Positions 23,366 through 31,719 of a stretch of DNA of 36,910 bases are shown one piece after another; the stretch's first letter is position 1; every line of letters starts with the position of its first letter. Both the position numbers and the translations under genes were made by a program. The notes beneath the pieces were generated by a model. The model was not told the origin of the DNA. It ran no database searches and saw only the letters and a program-made list of their open reading frames with translations. Location: NCBI GenBank assembly GCA_031278025.1, contig JAITLF010000224.1:1-36910 (forward strand), written 5' to 3'. The DNA is from Treponema sp. GTDB lineage: Bacteria > Spirochaetota > Spirochaetia > Treponematales > Breznakiellaceae.

Positions 23366-23367
23366 CG

Positions 23368-23961
23368 ATGCAATTTGAAATTTTTGAGCCGGATATTGAG
23401 GTGGACGGATCCACGGTGTATTCCGTCATTGCGGGGCTTGGGTATTTTACGAATCTATCGCGGCGGTATTTCAGCCAGGTTCATATAGGGACGGTAATCA
23501 ACAAGGAATTGCGCATTGACATGAAGGGCTGGTATCCCCAGGCCGCGTGGCTTGAGGCGTTCAAGAATATCTCGGAGCAGGTAGGCGACCGGGTGCTTTT
23601 TAATATCGGCCTTTCAATACCGGCTAACGCACGGTTTCCCCCCTGGGTGGTTGATATAGACAGTGGAATCAAGGCGATTGATGTGGCGTACCACCTGAAC
23701 CACCGGAAAAACGGCAAGCCCCTTTTCGATGCCGGCACCGGCATCATGAGGGAAGGCATAGGGCATTATGGGTATGCCCGCGTCGGCAGGGAAAAAAAGA
23801 TCGTCAGCATGAGCTGCAACCCCTATCCCTGCGCCTTTGACCACGGCATCATCACCGCCATGGCGCGTAAATTTGAACCCGGCGCCCGGATCGTCCACGA
23901 CGATACAAAAGAATGCCGCTCTAACGGGGCCAATACCTGTACCTATATCATTACCTGGTGA
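23368..23961 (+). CDS. Small cysteine-containing protein, V4R-like sensor candidate
   Basis: The 197-residue soluble protein has no signal or membrane segment. The C-terminal third has S-C-N-P-Y-P-C with Cys150 and Cys155, then F-D-H-G-I-I-T-A-M-A, and ends with K-E-C-R-S-N-G-A-N-T-C-T-Y (Cys183, Cys191). That last pattern resembles the metal- or small-molecule-binding end of V4R-type domains, but the match is by eye and weak. The four cysteines and His134/His159 could bind a metal or heme. It lies 27 nt after a soluble chemoreceptor with no sensing domain of its own, so a sensory partnership is plausible. Function not established. Confidence 0.6.
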   Translation: MQFEIFEPDIEVDGSTVYSVIAGLGYFTNLSRRYFSQVHIGTVINKELRIDMKGWYPQAAWLEAFKNISEQVGDRVLFNIGLSIPANARFPPWVVDIDSGIKAIDVAYHLNHRKNGKPLFDAGTGIMREGIGHYGYARVGREKKIVSMSCNPYPCAFDHGIITAMARKFEPGARIVHDDTKECRSNGANTCTYIITW

Positions 23962-23994
23962 AAATCGCGTGATGCCGCGGTGATTCATCCCGTC

Positions 23995-24023
23995 TTGTTT
24001 CCCTGTATAGAGTGAGGTATATT
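23995..24023 (+). promoter_or_regulatory. Candidate clpC promoter
   Basis: TTGTTT (23995-24000), 17 bp, TATATT (24018-24023). The -10 box lies downstream of an in-frame GTG at 24012. A transcript from here would therefore start translation at the TTG at 24054, supporting that start. Confidence 0.45.
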
Positions 24024-24053
24024 AAGACAAGCAACAGTATATGGGGGTGTTCT

Positions 24054-26639
24054 TTGTTTAAGGGATTGACACAGCGGGCGCAGCGCATTTTAACGCTGGA
24101 TGCCCAGGAAGAAGCTCGGCGGTTTAATTCCGAGCAGCTTTTGCCGGAACATATCGTCATTGCCCTTCTTAAAGATGGAGCGGGAATAGCGTGTAAAGCC
24201 CTGATGTGTCTGCGTATCGATCTCCTGGAATTCTTGCATGTTATCGAAAACGCGCTCCCTCGGCTGGCCGGTTCCCTGGTGTTTGGGGATGTGTCGCCGT
24301 CAAAACGGACCAGGACTATGCTGGAAATCGCCGCCGAAGAAGCCCAGGCCTTGAAGAACGATTATATAGGCACGGAACATCTCCTGCTGGCCGCCATGCG
24401 GGAACCGAATTCGCAGGCCCACGCCTACCTGGACCAGCGGTCTGTGGATACGGACATGCTCCGGGTGGTGGTAAAAACCACCTTTACCCGAGGTGAAAGC
24501 CCCAGGTGGGAAGGGGAGGTCCATCAGTTCGTTGAGGGTTTTCAATCCTACCTGTTCAGTCCGGAGTATAAGACCGACGACTTTAAGCTCTACCATCAGA
24601 ACCGGGGAAAGAATTCCCAATCCTCCGGCATGACCGTAACCCTGGATGAATTCTCCCGTGACTTGACCGCCCTTGCTAAGGCGGGGAAGCTGGACCCCTT
24701 AATTGGCCGGCGTAAAGAAATAGATCGGGCGGTCCGTATCCTGGCCCGGCGTACCAAGACCAACCCCGTCCTGGTGGGCGAACCCGGTGTAGGAAAGACC
24801 GCCATCGTGGAAGGGCTTGCCCGTTTCCTGGTAAGCCCGGATGTGCCGGAAGCCCTGGCTGGGCGGCGTATCCTGTCCCTGGACATGGGTGCGGTGGTGG
24901 CGGGGACCAAGTATCGGGGTGAATTCGAGGAGCGGCTCAAGAAGATCCTGCGGGAAGTCTCCCGGGTCCAGAATGTTATCCTCTTTATTGATGAGATTCA
25001 TACCGTCATAGGCGCGGGCGGGGCCGAGGGAACCATAGATGCTTCGAACATGTTGAAACCCGCCCTGTCCCGTGGGGAAGTTCAGTGTGTAGGGGCTACT
25101 ACCCTGGCGGAGTACCGCAAGCACTTTGAACGGGATGCCGCCTTGGAACGGCGTTTTCAGGCCATTATGGTGGAGGAGCCAACCGCCGACGAAACCATTG
25201 ATATTCTGAAGGGACTTCAAAGCCGCTACGAGAATCATCACCGGGTGGTATACGCGCCCGAGGCGGTGGTTACGGCGGTTAGGCTTGCCCAGCGCTACAT
25301 TCCGGGCCGCTTCATGCCCGACAAGGCCATAGACATCATTGACGAGGCGGGAGCCATGCGGAAGCTGGAATTTTCCGTTCAGCCCTCGGAATTCACGGAT
25401 ATTGAGACGGAAATCCAGATGTTAACCAAAGAACGGAACCTGTTGGTTTCGTCCCGAAATTACGACCGGGCCGCCGAAATCCGGGACCGGGTGCGGCGTC
25501 TCCGTTCCCGACTGGAAGTGGTCAAGGAAGCCTGGGAACGGGCGGCCTGTACCGGGCGGGTGAAGGTCAACGAAGGAGACATACGCCGGGTGGTATCCGA
25601 GGCCACCGGCATCCCCTTGATGCATTTGGAAGAACAGGAGTCCCGGCGCCTCCTGAAGATTGAGGATGAGATTCACCGGGCGGTCATCGGCCAGGATGAT
25701 GCGGTTAACCGCATAGCCTCTTCCATCAGACGGTCCCGGGCAGGAATCGCGTCCCCCCGGCGGCCCATGGGTTCCTTCATCTTCCTGGGGCCCACAGGCG
25801 TGGGGAAAACCCTGCTGGCAAAACGCTTGGCCGCCTATCTTTTCGGGTCCGAGGAAGCCTTGGTCCGCATCGACATGTCGGACTTCATGGAGAAACATAA
25901 CGCATCGCGCCTTATCGGAGCGCCGCCGGGGTATATAGGCTATGAGGAGGGGGGAATCCTGACCGAGAAGATACGCAGGAACCCCTATCGGGTGATCCTC
26001 TTTGATGAGATCGAAAAAGCCCACCGCGATGTGTTCAATCTGCTCCTCCAGATGCTTGAGGAAGGGGAACTCAAGGACAGTCTGGGACATACGGTGAATT
26101 TCAGGAACACGGTGATCATCATGACCAGTAACGCCGGCGTACGGGAAATATCCCGGGATTCCCGACTTGGGTTTGGGACCGGCTCAGGGATCATGTCTAT
26201 CGAAGAGATACAGGCCGCCGCCCTTTCGGAACTGCGTCGTCTTTTCAACCCCGAATTCATCAACAGGATAGACGACATCGTGGTATTCAACACCCTGAAT
26301 GAACAGCAGGTGGAAGCCATCCTGGACATACAGATAGGAGAACTCTCCCAACGCCTGGCCGAACAGGGCTTCTTCATCAGAATATCCCCCGCCGCCCGGC
26401 GACTTCTCATCAAGAAGGGCTGGGACCCCAAATACGGTGCCCGTCCCATGCGGCGAACCATCCAAAAGGAACTGGAAGACCCCTTGTCCCATCTCCTCCT
26501 GGAAGGGAACTACTCCCCCGGCGTTACCTTTAGCGCCGACCTTGTCGGTGATACCATTACCATTCATCCCGGACCGGGGGAAAGCGGCGTCGAACCGGAA
26601 GTCGCCGCATCCGGAACAGCGGCCGTCTCCGCACCGTAA
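24054..26639 (+). CDS. clpC: ClpC-type AAA+ unfoldase of the Clp protease
   Basis: From the TTG at 24054 the protein has 861 residues. It is a two-ring HSP100 ATPase that unfolds substrates and passes them to ClpP. In order: N-domain with two Clp repeats (about 1-145); AAA1 with Walker A G-E-P-G-V-G-K-T near 242; a UVR-type coiled middle (about 455-487; [10 protein letters not shown]); AAA2 with G-P-T-G-V-G-K-T near 579; and L-G-F near 705, the loop that docks to ClpP. The UVR middle marks ClpC, not ClpA or Clp[11 protein letters not shown] fits known N-termini and follows GGGGG by 6 nt, so I prefer it to GTG 24012. No clpP, mcsA or mcsB is nearby. Confidence 0.92.
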   Translation: MFKGLTQRAQRILTLDAQEEARRFNSEQLLPEHIVIALLKDGAGIACKALMCLRIDLLEFLHVIENALPRLAGSLVFGDVSPSKRTRTMLEIAAEEAQALKNDYIGTEHLLLAAMREPNSQAHAYLDQRSVDTDMLRVVVKTTFTRGESPRWEGEVHQFVEGFQSYLFSPEYKTDDFKLYHQNRGKNSQSSGMTVTLDEFSRDLTALAKAGKLDPLIGRRKEIDRAVRILARRTKTNPVLVGEPGVGKTAIVEGLARFLVSPDVPEALAGRRILSLDMGAVVAGTKYRGEFEERLKKILREVSRVQNVILFIDEIHTVIGAGGAEGTIDASNMLKPALSRGEVQCVGATTLAEYRKHFERDAALERRFQAIMVEEPTADETIDILKGLQSRYENHHRVVYAPEAVVTAVRLAQRYIPGRFMPDKAIDIIDEAGAMRKLEFSVQPSEFTDIETEIQMLTKERNLLVSSRNYDRAAEIRDRVRRLRSRLEVVKEAWERAACTGRVKVNEGDIRRVVSEATGIPLMHLEEQESRRLLKIEDEIHRAVIGQDDAVNRIASSIRRSRAGIASPRRPMGSFIFLGPTGVGKTLLAKRLAAYLFGSEEALVRIDMSDFMEKHNASRLIGAPPGYIGYEEGGILTEKIRRNPYRVILFDEIEKAHRDVFNLLLQMLEEGELKDSLGHTVNFRNTVIIMTSNAGVREISRDSRLGFGTGSGIMSIEEIQAAALSELRRLFNPEFINRIDDIVVFNTLNEQQVEAILDIQIGELSQRLAEQGFFIRISPAARRLLIKKGWDPKYGARPMRRTIQKELEDPLSHLLLEGNYSPGVTFSADLVGDTITIHPGPGESGVEPEVAASGTAAVSAP

Positions 26640-26741
26640 TAACCCCGTACTCGGTGTGGATGCCGGAAAATTCTCCCTCTTATTATGCAATACATGCTAA
26701 TAATTCGTTTAATCTTAATTTTTTGCTGAAGGAGGCCTATT

Positions 26742-27308
26742 GTGTTAATGACCGATGATAAGCGGATAAAATTGACGAATATGATTACCGCCCCGTATGT
26801 CGCCCTGGCAACCATGCTGATTTGCAAGAGCCGGAAATCCAGCGGAAACCAGTTCCGTCACCAAATGGAAACCCGTACCATTCTTATTGATTACGGGTAT
26901 GTGGACTCCGTCCTGCATAAAGCGGCCCTTATCCACGATCTCATTGAGGATTTGGAAGACTTTGACCGCAGCCTCGTTATCGGGGCGGATTCCGAGGGTC
27001 CCGACGTTTACAACATGGTGATGGAAGTAACCAGAAAAAAGGGGGAAAGTAAAAGCGAATTTTTGCTGAGAATTCGGGAGCATGGCAGCACAAACGCCAA
27101 ACTCATCAAATGCGCCGACAGGATCAGCAACATGATCGCCCTTGGCCTGGGATTAAATACGGAACAGGCGTTCATCAAACGGTATTGTGATGAGACAGAG
27201 AATTTCATCCTGCCTATAGCCCTCCAGGTTGACAAGGACATGCATACAGAACTTTCGGATCTGGTCATATCCCGAAGGAAACTGCTGACATTAAACGCCG
27301 GCCACTGA
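26742..27308 (+). CDS. HD-domain protein resembling small alarmone hydrolases (SpoT/MESH1-like)
   Basis: This 188-residue soluble protein matches the hydrolase half of RelA/SpoT proteins. His40 (F-R-H-Q), His65-Asp66 with E69-D70 (A-A-L-I-H-D-L-I-E-D) and Asp126/Asn130 (C-A-D-R-I-S-N-M) reproduce the manganese-binding H...HD...ED...D...N pattern that removes pyrophosphate from (p)ppGpp. There is no synthetase, TGS or ACT domain, so it is of stand-alone hydrolase size. The GTG at 26742 lies 6 nt after AAGGAGG; an ATG at 26748 is an alternative. It lies after clpC with a 100-bp gap. Alternatively it hydrolyses another nucleotide. Confidence 0.75.
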   Translation: MLMTDDKRIKLTNMITAPYVALATMLICKSRKSSGNQFRHQMETRTILIDYGYVDSVLHKAALIHDLIEDLEDFDRSLVIGADSEGPDVYNMVMEVTRKKGESKSEFLLRIREHGSTNAKLIKCADRISNMIALGLGLNTEQAFIKRYCDETENFILPIALQVDKDMHTELSDLVISRRKLLTLNAGH

Positions 27309-27356
27309 GCTTCCTTTGCCGTTAAACTCGCCATAGGTTGTTCTCTTTTTCTCTAT

Positions 27357-27387
27357 TACATTGAGGCTGTTCAAAAACCTCAATGTA
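27357..27387. other. Hairpin before array L4
   Basis: TACATTGAGG (27357-27366) and CCTCAATGTA (27378-27387) are exact reverse complements around an 11-nt loop. Part of the same sequence (TGAGGCTGTTC, 27362-27372) is also the inverse of 27559-27569 beyond the array, so two pairings compete. Confidence 0.8.
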
Positions 27388-27413
27388 TATGGATTTAAGT
27401 GAATAAATTCTGT

Positions 27414-27560
27414 TCAGAACAGAACAATCGGGGCTCTGAGCAGAACGGGTTCGTCTCTGAACAGAATGAGTTCGTCTTGGAAAAGAACGGGTTCGTCTCT
27501 GAAAAGAACGAGTTCGTCTCTGAGCAGAATAATCGGGGCTCTGAGCAGAACAAGTTTGGA
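27414..27560. repeat. 21-bp tandem array L4 (seven units)
   Basis: Units start at 27414, 27435, 27456, 27477, 27498, 27519 and 27540. Each has a 9-bp part close to TCTGAGCAG and a 12-bp part of two kinds: AACAATCGGGGC (units 1 and 6) and AACGGGTTCGTC (units 2-5, small changes). The second kind contains the stem GAAC/GTTC. The array is bracketed by the 11-bp inverted repeat 27362-27372 / 27559-27569. No gene is supported in 27309-27744; frames here stay open because of the period. Confidence 0.9.
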
Positions 27561-27650
27561 ACAGCCTCATTTAACAACCTCGCATCCAAAACGAATAGGA
27601 ATCCCATTAATTAGGAGGGGTGAACTAATCGCTGGTTATTGACACATTAC

Positions 27651-27679
27651 TTGACATTGGTAGGATTGGATGATATATT
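27651..27679 (+). promoter_or_regulatory. Promoter of the aldehyde dehydrogenase / acyl-CoA ligase operon
   Basis: TTGACA (27651-27656), 17 bp, TATATT (27674-27679). A second TTGACA lies at 27639-27644. The operator palindrome overlaps the end of the -10 box, which is a repressor position. Confidence 0.72.
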
Positions 27680-27691
27680 GGTATTACCAAT
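27677..27691. promoter_or_regulatory. Perfect 15-bp palindrome, probable GntR/FadR-type operator
   Basis: ATTGGTATTACCAAT is symmetric around its central base and closely resembles operators of the PdhR/FadR/LldR branch of GntR regulators. Two related sites lie in the promoter region next to the GntR gene at 36112, which suggests one regulator for both operons. Confidence 0.72.
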
Positions 27692-27744
27692 TTCGTTTAT
27701 TATCGAGAGAGTATGTAAACACCTAAAATGCAAGGAGGATTATC

Positions 27745-29097
27745 ATGAATATCGGGAAATTAGTTGAACGCTCAAGGGTGGCCCAGCAGCAGATTGCGGA
27801 GTATTCTCAGGAAAAAATTGATGCCGTTGTAAAAGTAATGGCCCGGGTGGTATACGATAACGCGGAGCCCTTGGCTAAGATGGCGGTGGAAGAATCCCGT
27901 ATGGGAGTTTACGAAGACAAAATCAATAAGAACAAGGGGAAGGCCCGAATCCTCTGGCACGGAATCAGGGGGAAAAGATCCGTGGGGATCCTAGAATACG
28001 ACGTAACGGAGGGGATCGCCATCGTGGCAAAACCTATGGGAGTGATAGGAGCGGCGACCCCTTGTACCAACCCGATTGTGACCCCCATGTGTAACGCCAT
28101 GTTTGCCGTCAAGGGAGGGAATTCCATCATCATCGCCCCCCATCCCCGGAGCAAAAAATGCGCCACCCAGATGGCGGAGCTCTACTATGCGGAATTTGAC
28201 AAACTGGATGTTCCCCGTGATGTTTTTCTGGTCATAGAGGAGCCTACCGTGGAGCTTACCACGGAACTCATGAAAAGGGTTGACGTGGTGATCGCCACCG
28301 GCGGGGCGGCGATGGTGAAGTCCGCCTACTCCAGCGGGAAACCCAGTTTCGGCGTGGGACCCGGCAATGTTCAGGGCATCATCGACGAGGATGTGGATTT
28401 TGAAGAAGCGGCCAAGAAGATAATCGCTTCCCGGATCTTCGATAACGGCATCATCTGTTCCGGTACCCAGACGATCATCGCGCCCCGGAAAAATTTCAAG
28501 GCGATAATTGAACATTTTGTAAAAAGCGGGGCCGTTTTTATTGATGATCCCGCCAAAATTGATGCCTTCCGGAAGGCCCTCTTCCCCAACGGCGAGGTGA
28601 ACAAGTACAGCGTGGGTCAGCCCATTGAGGCGGTGGCCAAGCTGGCGGGGGTAGAGATTCCCCCGGGAACAAAGCTGGTTGTCCTGAAACCCGCCAAATA
28701 CGGCGCGGGGGAGGAGCTGAGCAGGGAAAAGATGTGTTGCGTCATGACCGCCTACGAATACGACACCTGGGAAGAGGCGGTGGAGATAGCCCGGGCAAAT
28801 CTCCTTTACGAAGGTGCGGGACACTCGGTGGATGTCCAGTCCAACAACCGCGTCCATATTGAGTACACCAGTCGCAGGTTGCCGGTTTCCCGGATACTGG
28901 TAAACCAGATATGCGCCACTATGAACGGCGGATCATTCTTTAACGCCCTGTCCCCCACCACCACCTTGGGTTGCGGAAGCTGGGGGAACAATTCCATCAG
29001 CGAAAATCTTTCCTATTATCATCTTTTCAACAAGTCCCGGATCGCCTACGTCAAAAAAGATGCCCGGCAACCCGGAGATGAGGAAATTTGGGCATGA
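27745..29097 (+). CDS. CoA-acylating aldehyde dehydrogenase (SucD/EutE-like)
   Basis: The 450-residue cytoplasmic enzyme should oxidise an aldehyde to an acyl-CoA with NAD(P) and CoA. It looks close to the CoA-dependent succinate-semialdehyde dehydrogenase of clostridia and to acetaldehyde dehydrogenases. Seen: V-V-Y-D-N-A-E-P-L near 36, G-V-Y-E-D-K near 54, P-M-C-N-A-M-F-A-V-K-G-G near 112, A-T-G-G near 189, the catalytic Cys238 in D-N-G-I-I-C-S-G-T-Q, and T-T-T-L-G-C-G-S-W-G near 405. The ribosome-binding site is AAGGAGG. It heads an operon with an acyl-CoA ligase. With the acetoin-dehydrogenase-like genes nearby, acetaldehyde is the likeliest substrate; succinate semialdehyde is the main alternative. 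Confidence 0.87.
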   Translation: MNIGKLVERSRVAQQQIAEYSQEKIDAVVKVMARVVYDNAEPLAKMAVEESRMGVYEDKINKNKGKARILWHGIRGKRSVGILEYDVTEGIAIVAKPMGVIGAATPCTNPIVTPMCNAMFAVKGGNSIIIAPHPRSKKCATQMAELYYAEFDKLDVPRDVFLVIEEPTVELTTELMKRVDVVIATGGAAMVKSAYSSGKPSFGVGPGNVQGIIDEDVDFEEAAKKIIASRIFDNGIICSGTQTIIAPRKNFKAIIEHFVKSGAVFIDDPAKIDAFRKALFPNGEVNKYSVGQPIEAVAKLAGVEIPPGTKLVVLKPAKYGAGEELSREKMCCVMTAYEYDTWEEAVEIARANLLYEGAGHSVDVQSNNRVHIEYTSRRLPVSRILVNQICATMNGGSFFNALSPTTTLGCGSWGNNSISENLSYYHLFNKSRIAYVKKDARQPGDEEIWA

Positions 29098-29116
29098 GGG
29101 CAGGAGGTAAGCAACA

Positions 29117-30331
29117 ATGAAACTGTTGGAATATCAAGCCAAGACCCTGCTGGAGCGGGTGGGCATCCCCACCATGAAGGGGGTGGTTGTTGGGGAGTCC
29201 GGGGGCATAGCGGATACAATCCGGAAGGCAGGTCTTTCCTATCCGGTGGTGGTCAAGGCCCAGGTACAGATCGGCGGGCGGGGAAAGGCCGGAGGCGTCA
29301 GGATAGCGGAAAATCCGGAGCAGGCGGAGCGCCTTTGCGGCCAGATGCTCGGCATGGATATTCGGGGACTCCGGGCAAATGAGCTTATGATCGTGGAAAA
29401 GGCCAAAGCCGATAGGGAGTGGTACCTCTCGATCATGCTGGATCGCTTCTCCAAAGGGCCGATCCTCATTTTTTCTCCCCTGGGGGGTATGGATATTGAG
29501 GAGACCGCCCGGGCACATCCCGAAGGAATCGCCAAGGTTCCCCTGGACCCTTTCCGGGGTGTGGAGGATTATACGATCGAATATGCGCTGGATAAGACCG
29601 GGGCGGATAGGAGGGACAAGGACGCCCTGCGGGAAACCATGAACAAACTTTTTGAATTGTTCTATCGCTACAATACCATGCTGACCGAGATCAACCCGTT
29701 GGGAGTTAATTCCGGGGGCGCCCTCATCGCCCTGGACGCTAAGGTGGAGATCGATGATAACGCCCTGCCGAGTCTGCCGGATATTCTCGCCTTCCGGGAA
29801 AAGTTGCAAGAGGATCCCCAGGTTATTGAAGCGCGGAAGGTGAATTTCCACTTTGTTCCCATGGCCGAGGAGGGCGCCATAGGGGTTATGTCCAACGGTT
29901 CGGGAATGTTGATGAGTTGTATTGATTTGATCGCCCAAAAGGGGATGAAGGTCCATGCGGCCCTGGACCTGGGGGGCGGTGCCACGGCGGAGCGGATCTT
30001 CCGTGCGGTAGCCATCATGTTCAGCCGGGAGCGAATCGGGACGGTTTTTATCTGCATCTTTGGCGGTATCACCCGGTGTGATGAAGTCGCGCGGGGAGCC
30101 TGCGCCGCCATGGTGCAGGCAGGTGCCCAAGCCGGGCCGGGCCGGGCCGCCAAACAACTCGTCCTCCGCATGGAGGGGACCAACAAGGAAGCGGCTACCC
30201 GGATCGTGGCCGAAAGCGGCCTCCCCATCGCGGTTGCCGAGGGGATCCCGAAATCCGTGGAGCTTATACACCGGCTTCAGCAGGAAAGCCGGGAGGGCGG
30301 CCCGGCGGGGACGAAAGGAGGCGCGGAATGA
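29117..30331 (+). CDS. sucC: ADP-forming acyl-CoA ligase, SucC-like beta subunit
   Basis: The 404-residue protein is the ATP-grasp and CoA-ligase half of succinyl-CoA synthetase or a related acid-CoA ligase. Seen: the N-terminal M-K-L-L-E-Y-Q-A-K-T-L-L-E; V-V-V-K-A-Q-V-Q-I-G-G-R-G-K-A-G-G near 45 (nucleotide grip); T-E-I-N-P-L-G near 194; and C-I-F-G-G-I-T-R-C-D near 313. With the alpha subunit it makes ATP from an acyl-CoA, ADP and phosphate. The ribosome-binding site is AGGAGGT. The stop overlaps the alpha gene by four bases. Succinate is the default substrate, but neither acetate nor propionate can be excluded. Confidence 0.88.
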   Translation: MKLLEYQAKTLLERVGIPTMKGVVVGESGGIADTIRKAGLSYPVVVKAQVQIGGRGKAGGVRIAENPEQAERLCGQMLGMDIRGLRANELMIVEKAKADREWYLSIMLDRFSKGPILIFSPLGGMDIEETARAHPEGIAKVPLDPFRGVEDYTIEYALDKTGADRRDKDALRETMNKLFELFYRYNTMLTEINPLGVNSGGALIALDAKVEIDDNALPSLPDILAFREKLQEDPQVIEARKVNFHFVPMAEEGAIGVMSNGSGMLMSCIDLIAQKGMKVHAALDLGGGATAERIFRAVAIMFSRERIGTVFICIFGGITRCDEVARGACAAMVQAGAQAGPGRAAKQLVLRMEGTNKEAATRIVAESGLPIAVAEGIPKSVELIHRLQQESREGGPAGTKGGAE

Positions 30332-31251
30332 GCATACTCATTGATAAAAATACGAGGCTCCTGGTACAGGGAATCACCGGACGGGAGGGGATGTTCCATA
30401 CGGAGACTATGCTGGAATACGGCACGCGGGTAGTCGCCGGGGTAACTCCCGGCAAGGGGGGGCAGGATCTCTGTTTTTCCCCCGGCGCCGAAACGGTACG
30501 GGTGCCGGTCTTCAATACGGTGCGGGAAGCGGTGGACAAAACCCAGCCCAATGCGACAATCCTTTTTGTTCCCGCCCGGTTTACTCCCCGTGGGGTCTAT
30601 GAGGCCGCCGATGCGGGGATTCCCCTAATCATCACCATCTCCGAACATACCCCGGTACACGGGATGATGAAGTGTTACTATATCGCCCGCCAGAAGGGAC
30701 TGCGCCTCTTTGGACCCAACTCCTTTGGGATCATCTCTCCGGGAAAGTGCAAGGCGGGGTTCATGGCCCACCGGTACTATACCGAAGGGACCGTGGGAAT
30801 CATGTCCCGGAGCGCCACCAACTGTTACGAGACGGTGATGATGATGACTGCGGCGGGGATAGGCCAGTCGACCTGTATTGGCGTAGGGGGGGACATGATC
30901 CCCGGTTCCACCTTTGTTGACCTGCTTCCGGATTTTGAGCGGGATGAGCAGACAAAGGCGATCGTGCTTATCGGGGAAATAGGGGGGAGCGAAGAGGAGA
31001 TCGCTGCGGAATATATCAAGGCCCAGGTAACCAAACCGGTGGTGGCCCTTGTCGCCGGTAAAAATGCCCCCAAAGGCAAGAACATGGGACACGCCGGGGC
31101 GATTGTTTCCGCCGATGGAGCGGGCAGCGCCGAAAACAAGGAAGCCGCCCTTCGGGACGCGGGGGTACATATAGCGGAGAGCACCAGCCATATCCTTGAA
31201 ATTCTGAAGGAGATACTCCCGGCCAGGGCGGACGTGGCCTGCGGCTTGTAA
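30328..31251 (+). CDS. sucD: ADP-forming acyl-CoA ligase, SucD-like alpha subunit
   Basis: The 307-residue protein is the CoA-binding, phospho-histidine subunit. The active histidine is His255 in N-M-G-H-A-G-A-I. The N-terminal Rossmann part has Q-G-I-T-G-R-E-G-M-F-H near 14, and P-N-S-F-G-I-I-S-P-G-K-C is near 132. It starts at an ATGA overlap with the beta gene, with AAGGAGG 7 nt before. Its stop lies in a short 21-bp-spaced duplication. The pair stands with an acylating aldehyde dehydrogenase and not with TCA-cycle genes, which suggests ATP formation in a fermentative route. Confidence 0.88.
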   Translation: MSILIDKNTRLLVQGITGREGMFHTETMLEYGTRVVAGVTPGKGGQDLCFSPGAETVRVPVFNTVREAVDKTQPNATILFVPARFTPRGVYEAADAGIPLIITISEHTPVHGMMKCYYIARQKGLRLFGPNSFGIISPGKCKAGFMAHRYYTEGTVGIMSRSATNCYETVMMMTAAGIGQSTCIGVGGDMIPGSTFVDLLPDFERDEQTKAIVLIGEIGGSEEEIAAEYIKAQVTKPVVALVAGKNAPKGKNMGHAGAIVSADGAGSAENKEAALRDAGVHIAESTSHILEILKEILPARADVACGL

Positions 31252-31274
31252 AGGGCGATGTACGAGTTGTAAAG
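31246..31274 (+). repeat. Two-copy 21-bp-spaced repeat over the sucD stop codon
   Basis: TTGTAAAG occurs at 31246-31253, containing the sucD TAA, and again at 31267-31274, exactly 21 bp later. A related pair, TTGTAAAAG at 31760 and TTATAAAAAG at 31781, is also 21 bp apart. Confidence 0.7.
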
Positions 31275-31281
31275 AGAGGTT

Positions 31282-31304
31282 GGTGGTGATGCAGAAAGTA
31301 TGAT
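31282..31304 (+). repeat. 23-bp direct repeat, left copy
   Basis: The sequence starts GGTGGTGATGCA and ends GAAAGTATGAT. It is identical to 31697-31719. The pair encloses 392 bp holding the GC hairpins and array L5. Confidence 0.85.
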
Positions 31305-31397
31305 GGTTACTCAGGGCCATAGTTAATAAAAAAGAATACCGGACTGAAAGCCTTCAGGTGATTTGGAAGTGTATCCAGCCATCATGTAAGGTGTGGA

Positions 31398-31525
31398 CCC
31401 CCGGCGGGGGTTGCGGGGCAGAGCCCCGTGGGGAGCAGGGAGGGGTCCGCAGGGGCCGGACAGCGCCCCGTGGAGTGCGGGCGGACCCCGGCGGGTCCGC
31501 CGCCCCCTCCCTCAGGGTCGCCGTC
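31398..31525. other. GC-rich double-hairpin block before array L5
   Basis: Two perfect hairpins are visible: CGGGGC/GCCCCG (31414-31428, 3-nt loop) and GCGGACCC/GGGTCCGC (31481-31500, 4-nt loop). The block precedes the TTTGGCATAATTCCA leader, as in L3. No gene is supported in 31252-31911. Confidence 0.7.
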
Positions 31526-31698
31526 CAGGTTTGGCATAATTCCACTAAATCCTGTTCCTTCGCCGGAAGCCAATCCGCCATATTTTCCTCCTTTATGGGA
31601 AACTATAAAATTCCAGGAAAACCGGGTTTCCTGATAGGAAACCTCTCTTTCCCGACAGGAAACCGCTCTTTCCTGACGGGAAACCGCTCTTTTTGGGG
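31526..31698 (+). repeat. 21-bp array L5 with TTTGGCATAATTCCA leader
   Basis: The leader TTTGGCATAATTCCA (from 31530) is the same as in L3. A related ATAAAATTCCAGGAAA comes at 31605, followed by units at 31614, 31635, 31656 and 31677. The third unit has a perfect 7-bp stem, CAGGAAA/TTTCCTG. L3 looks like L5 with the DNA between the two ATTCCA copies removed. Confidence 0.85.
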
Positions 31699-31719
31699 TG
31701 GTGATGCAGAAAGTATGAT
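31697..31719 (+). repeat. 23-bp direct repeat, right copy
   Basis: Identical to 31282-31304 (starts GGTGGTGATGCA). It directly follows the last L5 unit. Confidence 0.85.

Noticed and set aside
27399..27614. Plus-strand frame with repeated S-E-Q-N peptides over array L4, and two minus-strand frames with similar repeats.
   Set aside because: Same explanation as for L2: the open frames follow from the 7-codon period. No ribosome-binding site was seen.
29051..30271. 406-codon minus-strand frame opposite sucC.
   Set aside because: Antisense to a well-supported gene, no ribosome-binding site and no domain; a composition artefact.
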